Origin: Eutrophocola sp965662685 | GTDB lineage: Bacteria > Pseudomonadota > Gammaproteobacteria > Pseudomonadales > Pseudohongiellaceae | DNA length: 49,888 nucleotides | Assembly: GCA_965662685.1 (NCBI GenBank) | Contig: CBFIIQ010000023.1 | Span: 1-49,888, forward strand | Reading direction: 5' to 3' | In this document: one piece after another, positions 1-8,040 of the stretch | Position numbering within the stretch: the first letter of the stretch is position 1 | Layout of the letters: each line of letters opens with the position of its first letter | Position numbers and translations under genes: made by a program | Notes under the pieces: model-generated | Told to the model about the DNA's origin: nothing | The model's input: only the letters and a program-made list of their open reading frames with translations | Database searches by the model: none

Positions 1-311
1 AAGTCGCAAGTCGCAAGTCGCAAGTCGCAAGTCGCAAGTCGCAAGTCGCAAGTCGCAAGTCGCAAGTCGCAAAAAGGGCGATCAAAGATCGCCCCGTCGG
101 ATGGCGTCCCTGCGGTCCTTATCCGACCACCAGAAAACCATTGAAGCCTGAGAGAGGGGTTGCTTGGCTCTTGCCTCTTGCCTCTTGTCTCTTACTCTCT
201 TGTCTCTTACTCTCTTGTCTCTTACTCTCTTGCCTCTTTTTTTAATATCGCCTGCCGCCTCCCTTCCCCGCCCACCTTTATCCTTTATCCTTTTTCCTTC
301 ATCCTTCATCC
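1..311. repeat. Composite heptamer element (left end cut by window)
   Basis: Positions 1-70 hold ten perfect copies of the heptamer AAGTCGC. Next come a GC hairpin (76-94, arms GGGCGATC/GATCGCCC), a REP-like palindrome (96-127, GTCGGATGG...CCTTATCCGAC), a linker, and a CTTGNNN-type array in the opposite sense (about 170-237) with a 14-bp higher-order unit CTCTTGTCTCTTAC seen three times. After CCCACC comes a TTTATCC/TTTTTCC/TTCATCC heptamer array (277-311). The stop codon of the minus-strand Hsp70-like gene (299-301) lies inside this last array. The order matches the elements at 11.7 kb and 19.8 kb. This whole 298-base stretch before the first gene holds no other gene that I can support. Confidence 0.9.
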
Positions 312-1759
312 AAACTCGTCCCATATCCATAATAATCCGCCAACGCCAACCCCGCCGCTACACTGGTAAAAGGATCGTGTTCAACTACTTTGCCAGGAAA
401 ACGCTGTTCCAGAATATTTGTTACCGCCGGAATCAGGCAGGAACCGCCGGTTCTCAGTACCAGCTGTATTTCATGTCTTTCCAGTCCGGCTTTGTCCAGG
501 GTGTCATCAACAGCCTGTTCAAAACGCACTAATAATGGCGCAATCATGCGCTCAAATTCATCCCTGGTAATGGTGACTTCAACATCAATTTCCGGAATAT
601 CCAGTACCCACTCATCATTCACTGACAAGGCCGCTTTACAATCCTTGATTGCCTGAAATACCTGGTAGGAATAGTTCTGCGTAATTAACTCATACAGACG
701 CTCAAACTTCACCGCCGAAGCCCCGCCCTGCTGCATCTTGTCAATCACAGGTGTGGTGTATTCGTTTTGATTGAGGATATAACTAACTGTCCAGTTAATC
801 AGCAGGTCAGCATAGGCCTCAAAGGGAAACAGGGTTTCAATGGTTTTACCTTCCACCTCTCTCTCCCAGCGCTCCCCTTTACCCAGTAACGGAAACAGGA
901 TTTCGCGAAACATACACTGATCGATATGATCCCCGCCCAGGCCAATACCATGGATGGCAGCGACATCAAAATGCTCTTCATTGCGCTGCAAAATACATAA
1001 ATCCAGCGTGCCTCCACCAAAGTCGACAGTGAGAATCACATCACTTTGCTCGGCAGGGTTAATTTGCAGATAACTCATGGCAGCGGCAGTCGGCTCCGGA
1101 TAAAACGACTGCCGGGTAATACCTGCGTGCTGATAGGACTCGCTCAGACGCTCCATCGCCACCTTGTTGTGATCATTATCGCGCCCTTCAAAATTTACCG
1201 GATGCCCAATGCAGGCCTGATTTATCTGAATACCCGAAATCGGCATCTGCCGAACAAACTTTTCAACACTCTGCCTGATGCGCAACAAAATAGGTGTGAT
1301 CAGGGCCACCAGCCTGAATGGCCGGTTAAATACCATGACACGATGTGTATCCACACTACCTAGCAGCCGCTTGGTACCCCTGAATAACCTGCCGGGAAGA
1401 CTGCCATCATTAAATGCCTGCCCATAGACCAGTTGAGTATCTGGCTCGGAAGGCAACTGGGTTGACATATCCATTTGACCGGTACTGGTTCTGGCTTCCC
1501 CCAGAACCTCAAGGCTCATTTCGACTTTTCGCCCCTGGTTCCTGGCGATGTAGGTATCAATGGCTTCCTGCCCGGTACTGGTGACAAACTCCCTGTCGAT
1601 ATAACTGGCAGATGGCATGATCGGGCTGTCATGCTCCAGCATCACCATGGTGACTTTTTTTCCATCAAAAATGGCAGCAGTGCTGTTGGACGTACCGAAG
1701 TCGATGCCCAGTCCGATTTTATTGGCCGGACTGTTTTCGGGATGGTTAAAGTCGGACAT
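299..1759 (-). CDS. Hsp70-family ATPase-domain protein, YegD-like
   Basis: A 486-residue actin-fold Hsp70-type ATPase resembling E. coli YegD. It has the phosphate-1 motif GIDFGTSNST near residues 18-27, the conserved GHPVNF stretch near 185-190, EPTAAAMSY near 222-230, the phosphate-2 motif VDFGGGTLD near 245-253 and an adenosine motif with TGGS near 437. The chain ends just after the nucleotide-binding core, so the peptide-binding domain of DnaK is missing, as in YegD. A chaperone-like ATPase role is family inference; the client is unknown. The last codons (SLDEG, then stop) are encoded by a variant GGATGAA heptamer array, so the C-terminus has been fixed by the downstream repeat. It is transcribed divergently from the propeller lipoprotein gene. 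Confidence 0.85.
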   Translation of the reverse strand: MSDFNHPENSPANKIGLGIDFGTSNSTAAIFDGKKVTMVMLEHDSPIMPSASYIDREFVTSTGQEAIDTYIARNQGRKVEMSLEVLGEARTSTGQMDMSTQLPSEPDTQLVYGQAFNDGSLPGRLFRGTKRLLGSVDTHRVMVFNRPFRLVALITPILLRIRQSVEKFVRQMPISGIQINQACIGHPVNFEGRDNDHNKVAMERLSESYQHAGITRQSFYPEPTAAAMSYLQINPAEQSDVILTVDFGGGTLDLCILQRNEEHFDVAAIHGIGLGGDHIDQCMFREILFPLLGKGERWEREVEGKTIETLFPFEAYADLLINWTVSYILNQNEYTTPVIDKMQQGGASAVKFERLYELITQNYSYQVFQAIKDCKAALSVNDEWVLDIPEIDVEVTITRDEFERMIAPLLVRFEQAVDDTLDKAGLERHEIQLVLRTGGSCLIPAVTNILEQRFPGKVVEHDPFTSVAAGLALADYYGYGTSLDEG

Positions 1760-2068
1760 TTTTGACTACTTTTTATACAGATTAATTTATTTTAAGCCCA
1801 CTCAATAATTGAATGTGAGCGGCACCCGGGGAGAGGGGAAGATACATAAGAACAAATTTCAGAACAAGCCGTTATTGTGCCAATTACCCGCCTTTATTAT
1901 TCAAATACCTCCCCCATCAGTAACACCGGGGTCGGCGTTGAATTCAGTCACGCTCCCTGCTAGTCTCAATTGCCCGATTTGTATTCAGGGACCGATAAAA
2001 AAAACATAAAACCAAAGTTTTACCGGAATAACATGCCATCTGCATCTTGCCGGCGCCGCTATCATTGC

Positions 2069-2085
2069 TTGAAACATTGTTTCAA
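2069..2085. promoter_or_regulatory. Perfect inverted repeat, candidate operator
   Basis: TTGAAACATTGTTTCAA is a perfect palindrome with 7-bp arms and a 3-nt centre. It lies 37 nt before the ATG of the propeller lipoprotein, in the 363-bp gap (1760-2122) between divergent genes. Size and symmetry fit a TetR-like repressor site; the cognate regulator is not in the window. The rest of the gap is A/T-rich with no further gene seen. Confidence 0.45.
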
Positions 2086-2122
2086 ACCAGATTAACCATG
2101 CTCTAATTGGAAGGAAAGCCTG

Positions 2123-3196
2123 ATGACACGATTACTATTTCCCGGCTTGTTATTAGCCACTGCCTGTTTTCTATCCGCCTGCAGCGAGCAGATGCCGGAA
2201 GACAGCTCCAGCGAAATAACCGATACCATTTCAATCAATATTCCCCCTTCCCTGCATGCCAGCGGCGCTGTCAGCACATTTACCATGCTGTCCGAAAATG
2301 CCGGACCGACCACTGTCTCGATCGCGCCGGACGGCGATATCTGGTACACCCTTAGCGCCGCCAATGCCATTGGCAGAATGAGTCCAGATGGCTCTGGCAT
2401 GGTTGAATACCCAATCCCTACCCCGAACAGCTCTCCCCGCATTATCAGCCTGGGTGCGGATGGCAATATGTGGTTCTCGGAACATGAAGGCAACAAAATG
2501 GGCAGAATTACGCCGACCGGAGAAATTACTGAATTTCCCCTGCTGAGCGAAAACAGCCAACCGCGCGCCATTGCACTGGGCAGTGACGGCAATATCTGGA
2601 TTGGCATGTTTGCTGCCAGCAAAATCGGTCGCATCAGCCCGCAGGGGGAGGTTACCGAATTTACCATTCCTACAGCGGATAGCGGTCCACGGGCACTGGC
2701 TGCCGGCCCCGATGGCAATATCTGGTTTTCAGAGTTCAAGGCCGGAAAAATCGGCTGTATTACGCCGCAAGGAGAAATCACTGAATTTACGCTACCACGT
2801 CCCAACACCGGTCCCGGCGATATTACTGCTGGGGCTGATGGCAATATGTGGTTTCTTGAACTCAATGGCAATATGGACAATACCCCGGTCGATGGCAATC
2901 GTGTCGCCCGCATCACCATGACAGGCGAGATTACTGAATTCATGATTCCCAGTGAGGGCTCCACGCCTATCAATATCGCGGTAGGACCTGACAGGAATAT
3001 CTGGTACACCAAGAACAATACCCTGGGCCGGGTCACCCCGGCGGGACAAATCACTGAATTTCCCATCGCCGATGGGCCAGCCCGGGCGGTAGGTTTGAGT
3101 GCTGGCAGCGACCGCCAGACACCGGATCGTCTAATCGATAAACTCTGGTTTACCGACCCCGCCAATAATCGCGTTGGTTATCTGCATTTTGAGTAA
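2123..3196 (+). CDS. Beta-propeller lipoprotein, virginiamycin B lyase-like fold
   Basis: A 357-residue exported protein. Residues 1-20 form a lipoprotein signal peptide with lipobox LSAC, so Cys20 should be lipidated. The mature part is about seven repeats of a 40-residue blade with the pattern DGNIWF...GKIGRITPQGEITEF, as in the Vgb/SMP-30-like propellers. In streptogramin lyase the catalytic His residues follow the Pro at the start of two late blades (P-H-A-I, P-H-G-I, from memory of the family). Here the equivalent positions are R, G, I or R, and no His is seen. Streptogramin cleavage is therefore unlikely, and a binding or other lyase role is more probable. The start follows a GGAAGGAAA ribosome site. 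The next gene begins 25 nt after the stop, suggesting co-transcription. Confidence 0.8.
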   Translation: MTRLLFPGLLLATACFLSACSEQMPEDSSSEITDTISINIPPSLHASGAVSTFTMLSENAGPTTVSIAPDGDIWYTLSAANAIGRMSPDGSGMVEYPIPTPNSSPRIISLGADGNMWFSEHEGNKMGRITPTGEITEFPLLSENSQPRAIALGSDGNIWIGMFAASKIGRISPQGEVTEFTIPTADSGPRALAAGPDGNIWFSEFKAGKIGCITPQGEITEFTLPRPNTGPGDITAGADGNMWFLELNGNMDNTPVDGNRVARITMTGEITEFMIPSEGSTPINIAVGPDRNIWYTKNNTLGRVTPAGQITEFPIADGPARAVGLSAGSDRQTPDRLIDKLWFTDPANNRVGYLHFE

Positions 3197-3221
3197 GACA
3201 GCCAGGGTTAATTCACACTCA

Positions 3222-4586
3222 ATGCTTTGTCGCCAGTTTGCAGACTCACTGATCGGCTACAAACCCTATACCGACAAGGCCATGACCAAGGCAGCCTATT
3301 GTGTACTGGATTTTCTGTCCTGTGCTTATGCCAGCCAGCATTTTCCCTGGGTTGAGCAGGCCCGGCTGGTGGCTCTCAACAACTCCGGCATTGAAGCCAT
3401 TGCGCCTGTTGACGCCACTCGCCAAAGCGGCGCAGCACTCATCGGTACGCAACAACGTGTGTCTCTTCAGGATGCGGTATTGGTTAATTCAGTGGCGGGG
3501 CATTCACTGGTCCGCGATGACATGCATTTAGGCAGCGTGTCACACCTTGGCGTTGCCGTCATACCGGTAGCACTGGCATTAGCCGAACAGCACCATGTCA
3601 ATGCCAAACAATTACTCGAAGCCGTGATCTGTGGTTACGAGGCCGGTGCTAAACTGGGTGCCATGTTGATGGACGTAGAAACTGCCCGAACCTTTCGCCC
3701 CACTGGTTTGATAGGCGCATTTGCCGCCGCTGCCACCGCAGCGAAATTGAACGACCTGGATGCGGAGTCAACGGCCAATGCCCTGGGCTTTGCTGCCAAC
3801 TATATTACCGGCTTGAATGAGTGGGCCGCCTGGGGCAGTGATGATATGTATTTTCATCCAGGCATCGCAGCCAGAAACGGACTTACTGCAGCCCAACTTG
3901 CGCAGGCCGGGGCATTGGCAGCACAAGGATCTCTTGATGGTAAAGCAGGCTTGTTTGCAGCCTTTGCCAAGGCGGTTCCCTCTCCGCCGGTTCTTCCCTT
4001 TAGTGAGCCAGATGAGGAAATACTGCAGGTGTTTTTCAAACAGGTTCCGGCCTGTAATTATGCCCAGACCGCGGCGCAGGTGGCCCGGCAAGTTAGTACA
4101 GAGAATAAGCTGCAAGCAGAGTCTATAGTTCGCATAATCATTAACGTTCCCTATGCCGCTGCGCATTATCCTGGCTGTGATTACCCAGGACCTTTTTCCA
4201 GTATCCTGCAAGCCAGAATGAGCATTCATTTCAATGTGGCCAGCGCCTTGTTATCCGGTAATTTCGATGATGACCATTATCAGGATTTCGCCAATGAAAC
4301 AGTCCAGGCTTTAGCTGAGCTTGTTAGTGTATGTGTTGATGAGGCTCTCACCGCTAATTACCCCGCCATGCAAGGCGCCAGTATTAAGGTGATGACTGAA
4401 AGCGATGAAGAATTTAGCGCCAGTTTGAACGATGTTGTTGCAGCAAGCCCTGACGAGGTAATCTCCCGCTACACAACAGCCGCTACTGGAAAACCTTCAT
4501 CTGAATCACAACAACTGCTTCTGCAGGAATTAAACAAGACCTTCTTCTCGGGCAGGCTCATATTGAACGAGGATCAAGCTTCCTGA
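3222..4586 (+). CDS. MmgE/PrpD family protein
   Basis: A member of the MmgE/PrpD fold (2-methylcitrate dehydratase, immune-responsive gene 1, cis-aconitate decarboxylase relatives), about 454 residues, the normal length. The N-terminal helical domain starts at LCRQFADSL, followed by the typical DFLSCAYAS and the GHSLVRDDMH segment corresponding to the family's aspartate/histidine-rich active-site region. The reading frame can be extended to a TTG at 3174 inside the preceding gene, but the ATG at 3222 fits the family N-terminus better and leaves 25 nt after the upstream stop. No other methylcitrate-cycle gene is adjacent, so a propionate role is not supported. Substrate is unknown, probably a small hydroxy- or unsaturated carboxylic acid. 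Confidence 0.85.
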   Translation: MLCRQFADSLIGYKPYTDKAMTKAAYCVLDFLSCAYASQHFPWVEQARLVALNNSGIEAIAPVDATRQSGAALIGTQQRVSLQDAVLVNSVAGHSLVRDDMHLGSVSHLGVAVIPVALALAEQHHVNAKQLLEAVICGYEAGAKLGAMLMDVETARTFRPTGLIGAFAAAATAAKLNDLDAESTANALGFAANYITGLNEWAAWGSDDMYFHPGIAARNGLTAAQLAQAGALAAQGSLDGKAGLFAAFAKAVPSPPVLPFSEPDEEILQVFFKQVPACNYAQTAAQVARQVSTENKLQAESIVRIIINVPYAAAHYPGCDYPGPFSSILQARMSIHFNVASALLSGNFDDDHYQDFANETVQALAELVSVCVDEALTANYPAMQGASIKVMTESDEEFSASLNDVVAASPDEVISRYTTAATGKPSSESQQLLLQELNKTFFSGRLILNEDQAS

Positions 4587-4605
4587 TCAGGCTTGCCAAC
4601 AAACG

Positions 4606-5943
4606 GTGAAGAAACCTCATTCAAAAACAAAAAATAATATTGCCCAGGCCGGCTTGCCCGGCGCCGACTCCGGCATTGAAGAGCCCTTAAGGCAAGCCGG
4701 TATAGATCCGGACCGACTTTCCATCATAAAGTTTGGACAGCAGGCTCATGTAAGCGCATCGGGGCTGAAACCATGGATCAAGCGCTTGATTATTGGCCTC
4801 GTGCTGTGGGCTATTTCCATTGCCATGGAGATAGCAGAATTTTTCCCCGGAAATTTTATTCATGCCGCCCTGTCCCTGGTTATCGGACTGATTATTTTAC
4901 AGGTCGCTTGCCAGGCCTTGTTGAAAGCCTCAGAAAAACTGGCCGCGCGTTTGCACTGGAATCATTATGTCGCCGGCACGGTGGCAGAAATACTCTCTAC
5001 CACACCGGAACTGGTGGTTATCGCCTTTATTATTCCTGTCAGTCCCCTCATCGCCTTTATCATCACTCTCATTACCATCTATAACAACGCCCTGGTTTTC
5101 AGTTTTTATTCTTTTTTCCTGCCCAAGGATAAACAGGGAAAATTCCTCATGCCCTTACCGATTACCGAAGCCGGCACCCAGATACTAATTGGTGGTGGTG
5201 CCATGGGTCTTATTCTCGGACTGGTAATGATGGCATTTACTTCTGACTCACCCACAAAAAGCAGTTTCCTGCCCATTGATTTATTTACCATCAGTATGTT
5301 TTTGCTGACCATTTTTGTTTTTTATACCTACAAACTAATTACCGGTTATGCACAGGAAGAAGATGAGGTAAGGGAAAGCCTTGGCATGACTGGCCAGGAT
5401 ATTAAAAAACGCCTGGCCATTGTTTATGAAGATGTGACAGAAAATTCCATTGGCAGAATCTCACTCCTGTTGCTAACTGGCGTCATCGGTGCAGTGATTG
5501 GTGGTGAACAAGTCTCTGAGTTTGCTGAAGCCATGGTGGAGGAACTGGCTGTGAATCCGATCCTCACAGCGCTGATTCTCGCCGTTTTTGCGGGTATGAG
5601 TGAATACGTCATTCTCTGGCAATCACACCAGAAGAAAGAATACGGTATCGCGCTGGCCAATGCGTTTGGTGGCATCACCCAGGTGATGTTTATGGTTTTT
5701 CCTTTTACGCTGATAAGCATCGCTTTTTATCAGCAATTTATAAATCCCGGACATCCGGATTTTCCACTCAACTTTTCTCTGTCCAATATTTTTTTGCTGA
5801 TTTTTCTATTCCCTACTTTTTACACCCTGTCCTCTTTGCTCGAAGAAGACCACACCATGGGAGTGCTGGATACCGTCATCATGTCCAGCATCTTCCTGTT
5901 TTTAATTCTGCTTATGGTGAGTTATGGGGCAGGGACTCTCTAA
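4606..5943 (+). CDS. CaCA-superfamily cation antiporter (sodium/calcium exchanger type)
   Basis: A 445-residue polytopic membrane protein starting at GTG 4606, 19 nt after the PrpD-like stop. After a soluble 55-residue N-terminus there are about eleven hydrophobic segments in two halves. Each half has a candidate alpha-repeat of the CaCA superfamily: one around AGTVAEILSTTPELVVIAF (about residues 124-142) and one around AGMSEYVILWQS...ANAFGGITQ (about 330-360), with acidic residues in the membrane as expected for ion-coordinating sites. Between them is a cytoplasmic loop near residues 245-275. Likely exchanges Ca2+ or another cation for Na+ or H+ across the inner membrane; the ion pair is not determined by the sequence. 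Confidence 0.7.
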   Translation: MKKPHSKTKNNIAQAGLPGADSGIEEPLRQAGIDPDRLSIIKFGQQAHVSASGLKPWIKRLIIGLVLWAISIAMEIAEFFPGNFIHAALSLVIGLIILQVACQALLKASEKLAARLHWNHYVAGTVAEILSTTPELVVIAFIIPVSPLIAFIITLITIYNNALVFSFYSFFLPKDKQGKFLMPLPITEAGTQILIGGGAMGLILGLVMMAFTSDSPTKSSFLPIDLFTISMFLLTIFVFYTYKLITGYAQEEDEVRESLGMTGQDIKKRLAIVYEDVTENSIGRISLLLLTGVIGAVIGGEQVSEFAEAMVEELAVNPILTALILAVFAGMSEYVILWQSHQKKEYGIALANAFGGITQVMFMVFPFTLISIAFYQQFINPGHPDFPLNFSLSNIFLLIFLFPTFYTLSSLLEEDHTMGVLDTVIMSSIFLFLILLMVSYGAGTL

Positions 5944-6116
5944 CAAATCACACTGTGGATGCCTGGTTTTTATAAATACTTTTTATTTTTCCAACTTAAG
6001 CCCGGGTTTTCGGCTTTCACTTGATGCTCTCGCACTTGTTCTTTATCCTGCCAGTTCTGCATCTTAAAAAATTACCAGTATAAAAATAATGAACCATTGT
6101 GCAGCGGGGGAACAAC

Positions 6117-6995
6117 ATGAAACACAATGTCCTGATAGCAGCCATACTATTTACTTTTTCACTAAGTACACTGCCCTTGATGGCACAAACACGCGAATAT
6201 AAAGACATCATTTATGCCAGTCCTGATGGCCAGGAGCTCGGGCTTGATATCTATATTCCCGACGCTGCCAATACACCTCCCCTTGTGGTTCAGGTCCATG
6301 GCGGGGCATGGCGCTTTGGTGATAAATCCGGCGGCGTGCCCATGGATTTCGTCGATCATGGCTACGCAGTGGCCAGTCTTGATTTTCGCCAGTCCACCGA
6401 TGCACCCTTTCCCGCCATGATCCACGACATCAAGGCCGCCATTCGCTTTCTGCGCGCCAATGCCACTGACTATGGCTATGATGCCTCAAAGATAGCGATT
6501 ACCGGCGCCTCGTCGGGAGCTCATCTGGCCCTTGTCGCAGGTGTTAGCAATGGCCACAGTGAATTGGAAGGCACGCTCGGCAACCATCTGGAAACGTCCT
6601 CTTCAGTACAGGCCATACTCAGTTATTTTGCGGCTACCGATCTGACTACAATTTTGTCGCAGTCGACCCCGTTTGGTCTCAGCGTGCGTGAACCAGCCCT
6701 TGAACTACTCCTGGGTTCACTACCTCAGGACAATGAAGCTCTGGCCAGATTGGCCAGTCCAGTGTCTCTGGTGGATGCCAATGATCCCCCCCTGTTATTG
6801 CTTCATGGTGACCGTGACCCGCAGATGCCCATCAACCAAAGCCTGCAGATGTTCGGCGCCTATAAGGCCGCGGGACTGGATGTGAATTTTGATCCGGTGC
6901 ACGGCGCTGTACACGGCGGTCCAGGTTTTTTTGATGAAGAGCATCTGGGTAATGCGCTGGCTTTTTTGCGACGAACCATAGGCCAGCAAGAATAA
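6117..6995 (+). CDS. Exported alpha/beta-hydrolase, BD-FAE/esterase type
   Basis: A 292-residue secreted hydrolase with a signal peptide ending near LMAQ (residues 1-24). It carries the oxyanion-hole motif HGGAWR, the nucleophile elbow GASSGAH, the acid in HGDRDPQMP and a late His in VHGAVHGGPGFF. This set fits the hormone-sensitive-lipase-like and bacterial feruloyl-esterase-like alpha/beta hydrolases. A GTG 18 nt upstream is in frame, but the ATG at 6117 has a GGGG ribosome site just before it and begins the signal peptide directly. It probably cleaves an ester in the periplasm; with the gallate-type dioxygenase 1 kb downstream, an aromatic ester such as a gallate or ferulate ester is a reasonable guess only. 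Confidence 0.8.
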   Translation: MKHNVLIAAILFTFSLSTLPLMAQTREYKDIIYASPDGQELGLDIYIPDAANTPPLVVQVHGGAWRFGDKSGGVPMDFVDHGYAVASLDFRQSTDAPFPAMIHDIKAAIRFLRANATDYGYDASKIAITGASSGAHLALVAGVSNGHSELEGTLGNHLETSSSVQAILSYFAATDLTTILSQSTPFGLSVREPALELLLGSLPQDNEALARLASPVSLVDANDPPLLLLHGDRDPQMPINQSLQMFGAYKAAGLDVNFDPVHGAVHGGPGFFDEEHLGNALAFLRRTIGQQE

Positions 6996-7023
6996 TTTTT
7001 ACTACAAGAGTGGCTAATGGATA

Positions 7024-7881
7024 ATGATTATTAAGATAGGCGACATTAATATTGATCGCGTATTGGAAATGGAGATTCCTTTCCTGTTGCCCGCCGATGC
7101 CTTTCCCGGCGCTCCTGTCGAGGCTATCGAAAAACATCGCCACTGGCTGGAACCCGCTGCCCTGTGTCCTGAAACCGGCATGCTGATCATTGCCATCCAG
7201 ACCTGGATAATTCGTACCCCGCAACATCTGATTCTGGTGGACACCTGCCTGGGATGCGATAAAACCAATCACTATTTCAAGGACTGGCATCAGCGTAGCG
7301 ATAGCGGCTGGTACCATGCCCTGTTGGCGAAAGGCATCGATCCTGCCGAGGTGGATTATGTCTTTTGTACACATTTGCATGGCGATCACTGTGGCTGGAA
7401 TACCCGTTTAATCGACGGACGCTGGGTCCCCACTTTTCCCAATGCGAAATACATCATTGCAAAAACTGAGGTGGATCATGTGGCTGCTGAAAATACGCCC
7501 ACCTACCAGGAAAGTGTTCTGCCCTGTATTGAGTCCGGTCAGGTCATGGCCGTGGATACCAGCTTTGCCCTGGATGATCAGGTCTGGCTGGAACCCACAC
7601 TCGGTCATACCCCGGGGCATGTGTCGGTAAACCTGCAATCCAGAGGACAACGAGCAGTGCTGTGTGGCGATCTTATCCACAGCCCCCTGCAATGTCTGTA
7701 TCCGCATTGGGAATACTGGATTGACTTTGACTCCCAACAAGCCGTACAAACCCGTAAAGAGTTTCTGGAAAGCCAGAGCGAGACCAATAACCTGATATTA
7801 ACGGCCCACTTCCCTTCTCCTTCCATCGGCTTTGTTGAAAGCCATCAGGAGGCCTTCAGATTTCGCTTTCTTGAGTCATAG
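7024..7881 (+). CDS. MBL-fold metallo-hydrolase (first of two paralogues)
   Basis: A 285-residue cytoplasmic metallo-beta-lactamase-fold hydrolase. The metal motif HxHxDH appears as THLHGDHCGWN, with a second ligand region GHTPGHVSV, an Asp in LCGDLIHSP and a final His in TAHFPSPS. It shares the framework TPGHVS, HLH.DH.GWN, VDGRWVPTFPNA with the protein at 16518-17399, so the two are paralogues. Family members include lactonases and thiolesterases; in catabolic neighbourhoods ring-opening of lactones is a common role, but the substrate is not shown here. It lies 28 nt after the esterase gene and is probably in the same operon. Confidence 0.85.
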   Translation: MIIKIGDINIDRVLEMEIPFLLPADAFPGAPVEAIEKHRHWLEPAALCPETGMLIIAIQTWIIRTPQHLILVDTCLGCDKTNHYFKDWHQRSDSGWYHALLAKGIDPAEVDYVFCTHLHGDHCGWNTRLIDGRWVPTFPNAKYIIAKTEVDHVAAENTPTYQESVLPCIESGQVMAVDTSFALDDQVWLEPTLGHTPGHVSVNLQSRGQRAVLCGDLIHSPLQCLYPHWEYWIDFDSQQAVQTRKEFLESQSETNNLILTAHFPSPSIGFVESHQEAFRFRFLES

Positions 7882-7980
7882 GATCACTCTTAATCCGGCG
7901 CCTGTTAACCAGGACTTTTGACCTCTATCAAAGGATTGGAAAGCAGGGAAAATTTTCCCGCTTTCACTGTCATGTTTCGC

Positions 7981-7986
7981 TATAAT
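7981..7986 (+). promoter_or_regulatory. Candidate -10 box for the dioxygenase gene
   Basis: A perfect TATAAT stands 54 nt before the ATG of the gallate-dioxygenase-like gene. No good -35 hexamer lies at the usual 16-18 bp, so any promoter here may need an activator. The gap between the MBL gene and the dioxygenase is 159 bp. Confidence 0.35.
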
Positions 7987-8040
7987 GGGCGCCCTTCGTT
8001 AATTGAAAACAGCAGAAACACCCCAGAGCAGGAGTTATTT

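Noticed and set aside
1..72. CRISPR array
   Set aside because: Units are 7 bp with no spacers; no Cas genes in the window.
2092..3165. A 357-codon minus-strand frame opposite the propeller gene
   Set aside because: Mirror of the repeated blade codons; composition and absence of any family mark it as a shadow of the plus-strand gene.
3174..3221. Upstream TTG start for the MmgE/PrpD gene
   Set aside because: Lies inside the preceding gene, lacks a ribosome site, and the added residues do not fit the family N-terminus.
3222..4586. Methylcitrate-cycle operon
   Set aside because: No prpB, prpC or acnD-like gene beside the PrpD-fold protein.
5998..6017. Terminator after the antiporter gene
   Set aside because: The AAGCC/GGCTT stem is only 5 bp with a long loop and no T-run; too weak to annotate.
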